Assembly: GCA_964537685.1 (NCBI GenBank)
Contig: CAZICM010000005.1
Location: 124,001 to 188,000 of the forward strand
Source of the DNA: CAZICM01 sp964537685
GTDB taxonomy: Bacteria > Myxococcota_A > Polyangia > Polyangiales > Polyangiaceae
Direction: 5' to 3'
DNA: 64,000 bases
This document shows, piece after piece, positions 7,778 through 16,108 of this stretch. A model generated the notes under the pieces. It did not search any database. It worked only from the letters and a program-made list of their open reading frames with translations, and was not told the origin of the DNA. Both the position numbers and the translations under genes were made by a program. The number at the start of each line of letters is the position of its first letter. Within the stretch, counting starts at the first letter, position 1.

Positions 7778-9412
7778 ATGCTCGCCGGCCGCATGATGGA
7801 TTTCCCGCTCACGCTGACTCATTTTCTTGAGCGGGCCCGCACCTTCTTTTCCCGTAATGAAATTGTCAGCCGTCTGCCCGATCGCTCGCTTCATCGCTAC
7901 ACCTACGGCGACATGTACAAGCGCGCGTGCAAACTCGCGGGCGCGCTTCAAAAACTGGGCGTGAAACAAGGCGATCGCGTCGCCACCCTATGCTGGAATC
8001 ATTACAGGCATTTCGAAACGTATCTGGCCGTTCCCGCCATGGGCGCCGTCGTTCACACGCTCAATCTCCGCCTGCATCCCAGCGACCTCGCCTATATCGC
8101 CCGCCACGCCGAAGACAAAATCGTGGTTGTGGATCAATCCCTGCTGCCCCTGTTTGAAAAATTTAAAGATCAAGTCCATTCGATTGAACATGTGATCGTC
8201 GTTCCCGACCTGGGAGGCCCTGTGCCTGAATGGGCTCTCAATTACGAAGAATTGATTGAGCCTCATTCCCCGACCTACGCATTTCCAAGCGTGGACGAGA
8301 AATCGGCCGCGATGATTTGCTATACATCTGGAACAACAGGCAATCCCAAAGGCGTTGTCTACAGCCACCGCTCGACGGTGCTTCACACGCTCGCCGTCTG
8401 CATGAGCGACGCGCTTGGGATTTGCGAATCCGACGCATTGCTTCCCGTAGTGCCCATGTTTCACGCGGCGGCCTGGGGCGTACCCTTCGCGGCAGCGGCG
8501 ACCGGCGCGAAAATCATCTTTCCCGGCCCTCATCTCGACGGCCCATCGCTGCTCTCGCTCATGGACGGCGAAGCCGTTACCCTCGCGGCGGGCGTACCCA
8601 CGATTTGGCTCGGCATCCTCGCGGCCCTCGATCAGGAGCCAATGCGATGGAATGTAAAGAAAATTCGATCCATGGTAATCGGAGGCTCCGCGGCTCCTCC
8701 GGCTTTGATCGACGGCTTTCAAAAGCGGCATGGACTCACGGTGACACATGCTTGGGGAATGACGGAGACCAATCCCTTAGGAACGCTGGCCCGGCTAAAG
8801 AAACATCATGAACAAGCGAGCGACGAAGAACGACTCGCGGTCAGGGCGAGCCAAGGCTACGCGGTTGTCTTTGTGGAACAGAAACATGTAGACGACGATG
8901 GAAAAACACTTGAATGGGATGGCAAAACGATGGGCGAACTCCTCGTGCGCGGACCTTGGGTGGCTTCGTCTTATTTTGGCAATGAAGGCGAAGATCGATT
9001 TACCCAAGACGGCTGGTTTAAAACCGGGGATGTCGTAACAATTGACGCCGATGGTTATGTACGTATTTGCGATCGATTTAAAGACGTCATTAAATCGGGC
9101 GGCGAATGGATAAGCTCGGTCGCCCTTGAGAACGCATTGATGAGCCATCCCGCCGTATTGGAAGCGGCTGTATTTGCCGGACGCCACGCGAAATGGGATG
9201 AGCGCCCCCTGGCCGCGGTTGTCCTTAAAGAAGGCCACAGCGCAAACCCGGAAGAACTAAGCCGGCATCTTGAACCTATGTTTGCGAAATTCTGGCTGCC
9301 CGAGGATTATATTTTTATGCGCCAGATCCCCAGAACATCGACAGGAAAGTTTTTAAAGACCAAACTCAGAGAAGAATACGGCGACTGGCTCCTGAAAAAA
9401 GAAGCCCATTAA
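7778..9412 (+). CDS. fatty acid-CoA ligase (AMP-forming)
   Basis: Adenylate-forming enzyme activating a fatty acid to its acyl-CoA through an acyl-AMP intermediate. The 544-residue length fits the family. The AMP-binding signature YTSGTTGNPKGVVYSH is at about residues 183-198; WGMTETNP (the A5-like motif), GWFKTGDV and the C-terminal motif RTSTGKFLK with the catalytic Lys are all present. The N-terminus (MDFPLTLTHFLERA) and overall pattern match the AlkK-type medium/long-chain ligases found in many proteobacteria. The start is secure: GGAGG at 7761-7765 precedes ATG 7778. It is 87 bases downstream of the PEGA gene. Its 3' end runs into an AT-rich repeat facing ung. Confidence 0.92.
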   Translation: MLAGRMMDFPLTLTHFLERARTFFSRNEIVSRLPDRSLHRYTYGDMYKRACKLAGALQKLGVKQGDRVATLCWNHYRHFETYLAVPAMGAVVHTLNLRLHPSDLAYIARHAEDKIVVVDQSLLPLFEKFKDQVHSIEHVIVVPDLGGPVPEWALNYEELIEPHSPTYAFPSVDEKSAAMICYTSGTTGNPKGVVYSHRSTVLHTLAVCMSDALGICESDALLPVVPMFHAAAWGVPFAAAATGAKIIFPGPHLDGPSLLSLMDGEAVTLAAGVPTIWLGILAALDQEPMRWNVKKIRSMVIGGSAAPPALIDGFQKRHGLTVTHAWGMTETNPLGTLARLKKHHEQASDEERLAVRASQGYAVVFVEQKHVDDDGKTLEWDGKTMGELLVRGPWVASSYFGNEGEDRFTQDGWFKTGDVVTIDADGYVRICDRFKDVIKSGGEWISSVALENALMSHPAVLEAAVFAGRHAKWDERPLAAVVLKEGHSANPEELSRHLEPMFAKFWLPEDYIFMRQIPRTSTGKFLKTKLREEYGDWLLKKEAH

Positions 9413-9416
9413 AATA

Positions 9417-9464
9417 AAAAATATTAAAATACAAAAATATTAAAATACAAAAATATTAAATATT
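9417..9464. repeat. 16-bp AT-rich tandem repeat, 3 copies
   Basis: The unit AAAAATATTAAAATAC occurs perfectly at 9417-9432 and 9433-9448, with a third, diverged copy at 9449-9464. It sits exactly between the convergent ends of the acyl-CoA ligase and ung genes and runs into the ung stop codon. A similar AT-rich repeat lies at another convergent junction (18035-18082). No GC-rich terminator stem accompanies it. Confidence 0.85.
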
Positions 9465-10142
9465 GCTCAATTGCCAATCGATTTCAGGCTTCCCCGCCCC
9501 CTTAAGCGCCTGATTGATCGCCGAAAAACACTTACTCCCAAAAAAACCATTCTTAGCCGACAAAGGCGAAGGATGCGCATTCTGAATGATCGCATGCCTG
9601 CTTGAATCGATCAATTTGACCTTCTTCTGCGCATAGGCACCCCACAGCACAAACACCACAGGAGAATCCTTCTCATTCACCTTCCGGATAATCGCATCCG
9701 TAAACGTCTCCCACCCCTTATCCTTATGGGAATTCGGCGTATGAGCCCTCACCGTCAACACCGCATTTAACATCAGCATCCCCTGCTTGGCCCAATCCAC
9801 CAAATACCCATGATTCGGCGGCTCCACCCCTAAATCGCTCTTCAATTCCTTGTACATATTCACGAGCGAAGGAGGCGTCTTAATCCCGGGACGCACCGAA
9901 AAACATAAACCATGCGCCTGATTGTCATCGTGATAAGGATCTTGGCCCAAAAGAAGCACATTCACGTCTTCATAAGGCGTAAACTTCAGCGCCGAAAACA
10001 CATCCTCCTCGGGAGGAAATACCGTGAACTTCGCGCGCTCATCCGCCACAAACTCTTCCAGGCGCTTAAAATAAGCCTTATCGCACTCACCTTCTAAAAT
10101 GGGCCGCCACGGCCCAGGAATACAATCTCTCATCGAACCCAT
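9456..10142 (-). CDS. ung: uracil-DNA glycosylase
   Basis: Family 1 UDG that removes uracil from DNA and starts base excision repair. The 228-residue protein has all hallmarks: LLLGQDPYHDDNQAHGLCFSV with the catalytic Asp, the Pro/Ser loop GIKTPPSLVNMYKEL, LMLNAVLTV with the uracil-binding Asn segment, and the Leu-intercalation loop HPSPLSA. The length is normal for the family. ATG 10142 is used; ATG 10133 three codons later is an alternative. The stop codon is embedded in the AT-rich repeat. The neighbour nth is also a base excision repair glycosylase on the same strand. Confidence 0.97.
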   Translation of the reverse strand: MGSMRDCIPGPWRPILEGECDKAYFKRLEEFVADERAKFTVFPPEEDVFSALKFTPYEDVNVLLLGQDPYHDDNQAHGLCFSVRPGIKTPPSLVNMYKELKSDLGVEPPNHGYLVDWAKQGMLMLNAVLTVRAHTPNSHKDKGWETFTDAIIRKVNEKDSPVVFVLWGAYAQKKVKLIDSSRHAIIQNAHPSPLSAKNGFFGSKCFSAINQALKGAGKPEIDWQLSNI

Positions 10143-10237
10143 ACGATTTCACCCTCGTCTTGCTAATTTTGGTGGTCTTGCCGCTCAATTCAATGCAATG
10201 CCATTCAATCGAATCCTCGGATACAATTCAAGGATTT

Positions 10238-10882
10238 TTATTCCACACCGTTCTTCTCGCACAGATCCACCATCGGACAGCCATCGCACTTGGGATTCTT
10301 CGCCGTGCAGGTGTACCGCCCATGAAGCACCATCGCCGGACCAAAAAAGGTCCACTCATCCTGAGGCACAAGCTTCATCAAATCGGCCTCGATCTCCTCA
10401 GGCTTCGACTTCTTCGACAAACCCATCCGAGGAGCCACCCGTGTCACATGCGTGTCCACAATGATGCCCGTCGCCATCTTAAACGCCGTATTCAACACGA
10501 CATTCGCCGACTTGCGCGCAACACCCGGCAGCGTGATCATCTCTTCCATCGTCTGAGGCACACGCCCATCAAATCGGTTGACCAGCGCGCGATTCACTTC
10601 TTTTACCGACTTCGCCTTCTGCTTGTAAAAACCCGTCGGCTTTAAATCTTCCTCGAGCTCGGCCATATCGGCATCCGCAAAAGCCTGGGGATTGGGATAC
10701 TTTTTAAACAGCGTCGCCGTCACGCGATTCACCCGCTCATCGGTACACTGCGCCGCCAAAATCGTCGCCACCAACAGCTCTTCCGGCGTCGTCCAATCCA
10801 ATTCATAACGCGCATCGGGATGCGCCTCGCGAAGACGGCTGATCAGCGACTCAATGGCTTGGGGACTTGTGGGCTTGGGCAC
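10238..10882 (-). CDS. nth: endonuclease III (DNA glycosylase/AP lyase)
   Basis: Removes oxidised pyrimidines and nicks abasic sites. The protein of 214 residues shows the HhH motif LPGVARKSANVVLN with the catalytic Lys, VDTHVTR with the catalytic Asp, and the [4Fe-4S] cluster ligands in a C-x6-C-x2-C-x5-C pattern near the C-terminus (CTAKNPKCDGCPMVDLC). The start GTG at 10882 is chosen because GGAG lies 8 bases upstream and the family N-terminus begins there; an upstream in-frame start at 10924 would add 14 residues of no likeness. It may form a small repair unit with ung, 95 bases away on the same strand. Confidence 0.95.
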   Translation of the reverse strand: MPKPTSPQAIESLISRLREAHPDARYELDWTTPEELLVATILAAQCTDERVNRVTATLFKKYPNPQAFADADMAELEEDLKPTGFYKQKAKSVKEVNRALVNRFDGRVPQTMEEMITLPGVARKSANVVLNTAFKMATGIIVDTHVTRVAPRMGLSKKSKPEEIEADLMKLVPQDEWTFFGPAMVLHGRYTCTAKNPKCDGCPMVDLCEKNGVE

Positions 10883-10965
10883 GGTGATTTCTCCTTCTCC
10901 ATTGCCGCATCTACCCGCGCTCACCGCTCACGACAAGCCCCTAATGATTCGCTAGTGTAGCCACC

Positions 10966-12009
10966 GTGAAGCCTTCGCTTTTCGTTATCGCTTCGGCGTG
11001 TTTTGTAGGGTGTTGGCTACCCCCGGCCCATGCCCGGGAGCCCCTGCCCAAGCTCGTTGTCCGGCGCGGAGAAAAAGCCCTCGATTGTCCCGATGCCCAG
11101 ACGCTCGCTCAATCGGTGGAAAAACATTTAAAGCGAAAAGCTTTGGACCCCACCGAAGGAAACTCGCCCGCCGGAGCGCTACTCGTTGAAATAGAAGGCG
11201 GAAGCGAAGGCTATAAAGCCACGGTGAAAGCGGGCGATCTGGTGCGGGAGATTTCCGATCCTTGGAAAGATTGCTCGGGCCTTGCCCAAGGTTTGCCGCT
11301 GGTCATCGCAATCCTATTGGATGATGAACATACTTCGCTCGCGCCCGCATCTCAATCGCCTCCGCCGGCTCCATCTCCAGAAGCCCGGGTTTTAGAGCCT
11401 GCCGTGCCTGCTCCTGCTCCCGATCCGCCTAAAACGGTTGCAATACCAACAGAATCACCACCAACACCAACAAGAATATCTTTCACGAAAAAAGTCTTCC
11501 GCGCCGAACTGATGGCCGCACTGAGCAGCGGATGGACAGGCAGCGCCGTACCGGGCATGTTTGGGATGGCGACCTTTGGCCTGCCCTTCCTGCGCGCCGA
11601 ACTGGGCGCACTGTGGTTTGTGGATCAGAGCGTGGACCACGCGCCTGGAAGCGTGGATATATCGCTGGCCGCGGCGCATATCGCGGGCTGTGGACGGCTA
11701 TTTCAGAGCCGTTTCCGCATAGAGTTGTGGGCCTGCGCCGAAAGCAGGCTGGGCGTGCTCACGGGCAGCGCCCAAGGCTTTGCCGAAAACCAAACAGAAC
11801 ACCGCCCTTGGCTTGCGCTGGGAGCCTCGCTGGCCTTTGAAGTCAAGGTGAATCGATGGGTGGGCCTGACGATGCGGGGAGGCTTTGGGGCCCTGCCCTC
11901 GCTGGAACGCTTTTCGGTTCTAGAAGCGGAAGAGCGCCAAGCTCTCGTTTTTGATCCGCCCAGGATCGGATTTTTGTTGAGCGCGGGTCCGACACTGACG
12001 ATTTGGTGA
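10966..12009 (+). CDS. secreted protein, probable outer-membrane barrel C-terminus
   Basis: A 347-residue protein starting at GTG 10966 with a signal peptide ending near PAHA. Residues ~25-120 form a compact region with two Cys (DCPDA and KDCSG) that could make a disulfide; a Pro/Ala/Ser linker follows (about 125-165). Residues 170-347 alternate hydrophobic and small residues with many Gly and aromatic positions and end in GPTLTIW, with a terminal aromatic typical of outer-membrane beta barrels. I do not recognise the family. It stands 57 bases ahead of an ECF sigma factor gene on the same strand, followed by that factor's likely partner, so a three-gene regulated unit is plausible. Confidence 0.7.
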   Translation: MKPSLFVIASACFVGCWLPPAHAREPLPKLVVRRGEKALDCPDAQTLAQSVEKHLKRKALDPTEGNSPAGALLVEIEGGSEGYKATVKAGDLVREISDPWKDCSGLAQGLPLVIAILLDDEHTSLAPASQSPPPAPSPEARVLEPAVPAPAPDPPKTVAIPTESPPTPTRISFTKKVFRAELMAALSSGWTGSAVPGMFGMATFGLPFLRAELGALWFVDQSVDHAPGSVDISLAAAHIAGCGRLFQSRFRIELWACAESRLGVLTGSAQGFAENQTEHRPWLALGASLAFEVKVNRWVGLTMRGGFGALPSLERFSVLEAEERQALVFDPPRIGFLLSAGPTLTIW

Positions 12010-12066
12010 TGGGAATCGGATCGGGCCGCCACATAGCCAGCAGCATTGATTGACCATGGACACCCC

Positions 12067-12603
12067 ATGACCTTTGAAGAGGTCTACGACGAACATTTTC
12101 GCTTTGTATGGCGCTCTTTGCGCCGCCTGGGTGTTTCAGAGGCGGACGCTCAAGACGCGGCTCAGGACGTATTTGTCATTGTGCACAACAAACTCGCGGG
12201 TTTTGAGGGCCGCTCTAAAGTCTCGACCTGGCTTTTTGGCATTTGCATGCATGTCGCCAAAGACCGAAGGCGGGCGGCCTATACGCAGAGGCGAAGCGCC
12301 GAAGATATCGATCTGGCCGAACGGGCCGATCCGAGCGCGGATGTCTTTGCCGCGGCGGAGCGCAATCAAGGCGTTTTGTGGATTGAAATGATTTTAAATG
12401 AAATGCCCGACGAACAGAGGGCGCCTTTTGTTTTGTTTGAACTCGAAGCCCAGACTTGCGAACAGATCGCGAGCCTTCTCGGCATTCCCTTGGGCACCGT
12501 ATATTCTCGGCTTAGGCTTGCGCGCGAGTCGTTTAAAAAATCGCTGGCCCGGCTGAAAGCGAAGGACGAATTCAAAGTGTCCGCCGCGAAAGGACGCTCA
12601 TGA
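12067..12603 (+). CDS. RNA polymerase ECF sigma factor
   Basis: Group IV sigma factor of about 178 residues. Region 2 is visible (YDEHFRFVWRSLRRLGV, then DAAQDVFVIVHNKL and STWLFGICMHVAKDRRR) and region 4 has the helix-turn-helix CEQIASLLGIPLGTVYSRLRLARE. Such factors redirect RNA polymerase to a small regulon and are usually held by a membrane anti-sigma factor. The downstream gene overlaps by ATGA and encodes a membrane protein, consistent with that arrangement. I use ATG 12067 rather than the TTG at 12046, because the conserved N-terminus MTFEEVYDEHF begins there. Confidence 0.92.
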   Translation: MTFEEVYDEHFRFVWRSLRRLGVSEADAQDAAQDVFVIVHNKLAGFEGRSKVSTWLFGICMHVAKDRRRAAYTQRRSAEDIDLAERADPSADVFAAAERNQGVLWIEMILNEMPDEQRAPFVLFELEAQTCEQIASLLGIPLGTVYSRLRLARESFKKSLARLKAKDEFKVSAAKGRS

Positions 12604-13490
12604 GCGAAAAACCTTTGGATAGGCTGCTATGCGATCCTGAATTGGATGAGGATGCGCGTGTATGGCTCGAAGAAGCGGAGCGCGCGGATATCGATCCTCC
12701 GGCGGGCGCGAAACAAGCCGTGTATGGGGCTGTGGTGGCCACGCTGGGGGCGGCGGGAGGCGGCTCTTTGGGCGGAAGCGGCGCGGGCGGAAGCGGTGCC
12801 GCGACAGGAGGCGGTGCGGCCACGGGTGCAGCGGGAGGCGCGGCGGGCGCGAAAGCAACGGCGGGTATTCTTGCTCCGATCTTGATCGGTTCGGCTTGCG
12901 CGGGTGTTTTGGCGATCGCTTATTCCTTATTTGTTCCTTCCGATGACGATCAAAACCCGGCGCCTCCTCAGCACAGCGCCCAGATCGCGCCAACTTCGCC
13001 CGTCAATACCATCGAATTGATCCCTCCTCCTTCAGCTTCAGCTCCAGCTCCGGCTCCGGCGCCTGTGACATCTCAAGCGGCTGGTGAACAAACGGAACCG
13101 AATACAAATTCCAATGAATTGCCTTTGAATTCGACAGAAACCAAGCCTGAAAATAAACCTGGAGCAGCGGCCATCGCTCCTAAAGCATCCGGCGCGGCAT
13201 CGTCCAGCCCGGAGACGGCGCGGGCCAATCAGATGGCGGAAGAGAGCAAACAGATGGGCGAGGCCCGGGAGGCGCTGCGCAAGGGCAATGCGGCGCAAGC
13301 ATTGATGCTGCTCGATAAAATACAGCAGCAATTCCCGCACTCCATGCTGTATCAAGAGCGGGAAGCGCTTGCGATCGAGGCTTTGTACAAGAGCGGCCAG
13401 CGGGCCCAGGCCCAAACAAGGGCAAAAGCCTTTATCGATCGCTTTCCAAGCAGCCCCTTAAGCCATCGGGTCGCGGCCTTTATAAAATAA
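12600..13490 (+). CDS. single-pass membrane protein, possible anti-sigma partner
   Basis: A 296-residue protein translationally coupled (ATGA) to the ECF sigma factor. Residues 1-40 are acidic and cytoplasmic; 40-75 are almost only Gly, Ala and Ser; a hydrophobic helix at about 80-104 (AGILAPILIGSACAGVLAIAY) would cross the membrane. A Pro/Ala linker follows, and the last ~85 residues form a TPR-like helical unit (EALRKGNAAQALMLLDKIQQQFP). Position and topology suggest an anti-sigma factor with a periplasmic sensing domain. No classical zinc anti-sigma (HxxxCxxC) motif is present, so the role is inference from context. Confidence 0.75.
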   Translation: MSEKPLDRLLCDPELDEDARVWLEEAERADIDPPAGAKQAVYGAVVATLGAAGGGSLGGSGAGGSGAATGGGAATGAAGGAAGAKATAGILAPILIGSACAGVLAIAYSLFVPSDDDQNPAPPQHSAQIAPTSPVNTIELIPPPSASAPAPAPAPVTSQAAGEQTEPNTNSNELPLNSTETKPENKPGAAAIAPKASGAASSSPETARANQMAEESKQMGEAREALRKGNAAQALMLLDKIQQQFPHSMLYQEREALAIEALYKSGQRAQAQTRAKAFIDRFPSSPLSHRVAAFIK

Positions 13491-13573
13491 TTTGGGGTCC
13501 GTTCATTTTTTGAAATGGGCGGGGCGGGGAGGCGCCACATACCTTTTGATTACCATTCAAAAAGGAGTCGGCG

Positions 13574-15418
13574 ATGAGACTTTTGGCGTTAAGCGCGATG
13601 GCGTTGTGTATTTCGGGAGCGGTATTGGCGAGCGCGGGATGCGAGACCACCACCCCCGTAGGCGGTTCGGGATCGGGCGCCGGAGGCATGGGAAGCGGCG
13701 GCAATGGAAGCGGCGGCACGGGCGGAATACCTTCGATTGGGGATGTGGATAAGGTCGATCTTTTGTTTATGGTCGACAATTCGCGGTCGATGGCGGACAA
13801 GCAAGAAGTGATTGCGGCGGTGCTTTCCGATTTGGTGCAATCGCTGGTGAATCCGGCCTGTATCGATGCGAATGGCGTTCCGGTGGCGAATCAGCCGGCC
13901 AATGGCCAAGATCCTTGTCCGGCGGGCTCGCAGCGGCCTTATCAAGCGGTAAACGATCTGCATGTGGGTGTGATAAGTTCGAGCATTGGAGGCCATGGCG
14001 CGGATGCCTGTCCAACGACGGAAACGGCGAGTTGCAATGGTTCTCCGAATACGAGCAACAACGACGCGGCTCATTTGCTGGACCGCCAGGATGCGTGCTC
14101 GCAGGCGACGGTGCCGACCTATCAAAATGGAGGCTTTTTGGCCTGGGATCCGGGGGGTAAATACAGCCCGGCGGGGGATTCCGATCCGGTTGTATTGGCC
14201 CAGAAATTCCGTGAGATTGTGCTGGGTGCCGGACAGATTGGATGCGGCTATGAATCGCAGCTTGAGAGCTGGTATCGCTTTTTGGTGGATCCTGAGCCTT
14301 ATCAATCGATTTCCGTCGTGAATGCCGAGGCGGTGCCGCAGGGTATCGATCAAACGGTATTGCAGCAGCGTTCGGCATTTTTAAGGCCGGATTCGCTATT
14401 GGCCATTGTGATGCTGACGGATGAGAACGATTGTTCGATTAAGGAAGAAGGGCAATTTTATTTTGCGGCGCAAACGAAAAACAGCAATGGAACGCCCTTC
14501 CGTATGCCGGCGGCGCGGCCTGAATGCGCGGCAAATCCCAATGATGCCTGCTGTTTATCGTGCGGCCAAGATCAAATGAGCTGTGCGACGCAGGCTTCGT
14601 GCTCGGATGCCAATAGCAATCCTACGATGCTTTCGGAACTGGAGGATTCGATCAATCTGCGATGCTTTGAGCAAAAGCGGCGTTTTGGAATCGATTTCCT
14701 TTATCCGATTCAGCGCTATGCGAATGCGCTCACGCAGCCGATGATTGAGAATCGCGCGGGGACCCTGGTTGCCAATCCGATATTCTCGGATCTCGATCCC
14801 AACGATGCCTATACGACGATACGCGATCCTGGTTTGGTTGTATTGGCGGGTTTGGTGGGTGTGCCTTGGCAATCCATTGCGCGGGATCCTCAAGATTTGA
14901 GCAAAGGCTATAAAAACGCCGATGAGATGGCGGCGGGCGGGGTATGGAATGCGATCTTGGGCGATCCATCGAATTACGTAAAGCCGTCGGATGCGCATAT
15001 GGTCGAATCGATTGATCCGCGGGTGCCGCTGCCGCCTCCTGGGTCGGCGGCCAATGCGGATCCGATTCACGGGCATGAGTACACCATCGCGATGAGAGAT
15101 GATCTTCAATATGCATGTACCTTTGATTTGCCGTCGCCCCGGGACTGTTCGGATATGAATGTAAAGAGCTGTGATTGTCAGAATCCAAACAATGACAATC
15201 CCCTATGCTCGGTGGATCCGATGACGGGACAGCGGACCTTGCAGACGAAGGCGAAGGCATATCCTAGCCTGAGGCAGCTTGATTTGCTGAAGAATGTCTC
15301 TGGTGTAGTGGCATCTGTATGTCCGGCTCAGATTTCCAATCCTGGGCAGGGGGATTTTGGATATAGGCCGGCGGTGAAGTCGCTGATTGAGCGGATACAG
15401 GGGAGGCTGGTGAAGTAA
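13574..15418 (+). CDS. VWA-like lipoprotein with Gly-rich linker
   Basis: A 614-residue lipoprotein: signal peptide with lipobox ASAGC (Cys about 23), then a Gly/Ser repeat linker (about 30-55), then a von Willebrand A-like domain opening with VDLLFMVDNSRSM, where DxSxS is the metal-dependent adhesion (MIDAS) motif. A later LAIVMLTDENDCS segment supplies a typical VWA strand with Asp. Many Cys residues in the second half (CCLSCGQDQMSCATQASC, and DCSDMNVKSCDCQ) suggest disulfides. Start ATG 13574 with AAGGAG six bases upstream is secure. Such lipoproteins with 'GGSGG' spacers are common in Polyangiaceae; probable surface adhesion or protein-binding role. Confidence 0.85.
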   Translation: MRLLALSAMALCISGAVLASAGCETTTPVGGSGSGAGGMGSGGNGSGGTGGIPSIGDVDKVDLLFMVDNSRSMADKQEVIAAVLSDLVQSLVNPACIDANGVPVANQPANGQDPCPAGSQRPYQAVNDLHVGVISSSIGGHGADACPTTETASCNGSPNTSNNDAAHLLDRQDACSQATVPTYQNGGFLAWDPGGKYSPAGDSDPVVLAQKFREIVLGAGQIGCGYESQLESWYRFLVDPEPYQSISVVNAEAVPQGIDQTVLQQRSAFLRPDSLLAIVMLTDENDCSIKEEGQFYFAAQTKNSNGTPFRMPAARPECAANPNDACCLSCGQDQMSCATQASCSDANSNPTMLSELEDSINLRCFEQKRRFGIDFLYPIQRYANALTQPMIENRAGTLVANPIFSDLDPNDAYTTIRDPGLVVLAGLVGVPWQSIARDPQDLSKGYKNADEMAAGGVWNAILGDPSNYVKPSDAHMVESIDPRVPLPPPGSAANADPIHGHEYTIAMRDDLQYACTFDLPSPRDCSDMNVKSCDCQNPNNDNPLCSVDPMTGQRTLQTKAKAYPSLRQLDLLKNVSGVVASVCPAQISNPGQGDFGYRPAVKSLIERIQGRLVK

Positions 15419-16108
15419 GGTTTGACTCTATGAGGATACGCGGGGACGCAGAATAGCCCAGCGTTGTTGTATGCGAGGCCGCCGGCGCGGAACGGGAATT
15501 TTGATCCATTCCAGATGTCGGCGGCGCCTTTACATCTTTTATTGAACAGTTCACGAATCGATGGGGCAGGCGCGATTTGTTGAAACAGATATGTGTGCGT
15601 ATCTGAGGGCAGGGGCTGCGCGCTTGGGTTGCAATTGCAGAAAAGCAGGGGCAAAGGGCGCAGTCGTTTTATCTTGTGTCATCTATGATGGGTTGCGGCT
15701 TCACGGGCTTCATTGGACATTGACTTGGGCGGCGGCACGGGCGCGATTTGGGTTGGAGACATGTTGGCAGATGACGGGGCTGCCGCGATTTGGGTTGGAG
15801 ACATCTGTTGTCAAGGGTCGGGGCAGCCGCGATTTGAATGGGGGAACATGTTGGGAAGCACCGGGGCAACCGCGATTTGGATTGGAAACATGTTGCCAAG
15901 GGCTGGGGCAGCCGCGATTTGGCTTTTCAACAAAGTGTTTTTAAGAGGGGACGCCGCAGCGGCGGGGGCGGACAATAAATATGGGAGATGTTCTTGGGCG
16001 GAGCGCGGGATCATTGATAATCATGATTCACACATTGCCTTCTCCTTCAATCCGCCTTACACATTCCAAAGCCCTCCCCACTCCGTTTTAGGGATGCGTT
16101 TTTAAATC
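15419..16108. other. 690-base non-coding region upstream of ftsH
   Basis: No convincing gene. Short open frames, including one of 127 codons at 15561-15944, are made of a DNA repeat whose copies shift reading frame. The first ~140 bases and the last ~150 bases (15956-16108) are unique sequence; the latter, AT-richer than its surroundings, should hold the ftsH promoter and 5' leader, but I cannot assign -35/-10 boxes with confidence. Confidence 0.7.
15571..15955. repeat. ~43-bp imperfect tandem repeat array
   Basis: The core CGCGATTTG recurs at 15742, 15784, 15828, 15871 and 15913, spaced 42, 44, 43 and 42 bases, and also at 15571. The fuller unit is approximately GGGGCAGCCGCGATTTGG, then GTTGGAGACATGTTG and a variable AAGG-containing tail. 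Between 15571 and 15742 more degenerate copies can be followed (for example CGCGCTTGGGTTG at 15619). Unit lengths that are not multiples of three mean the array is not maintained as protein. It ends about 150 bases upstream of the ftsH start. Confidence 0.85.

Noticed and set aside
15561..15944. 127-codon open frame with PRFGLET-like repeats
   Set aside because: It is built from the ~43-bp DNA repeat; unit lengths of 42, 43 and 44 bases break the frame, and no start with a ribosome binding site is present.
15571..15955. CRISPR-like array
   Set aside because: The copies are contiguous and degenerate with no unique spacers between constant repeats, and no cas genes are near.
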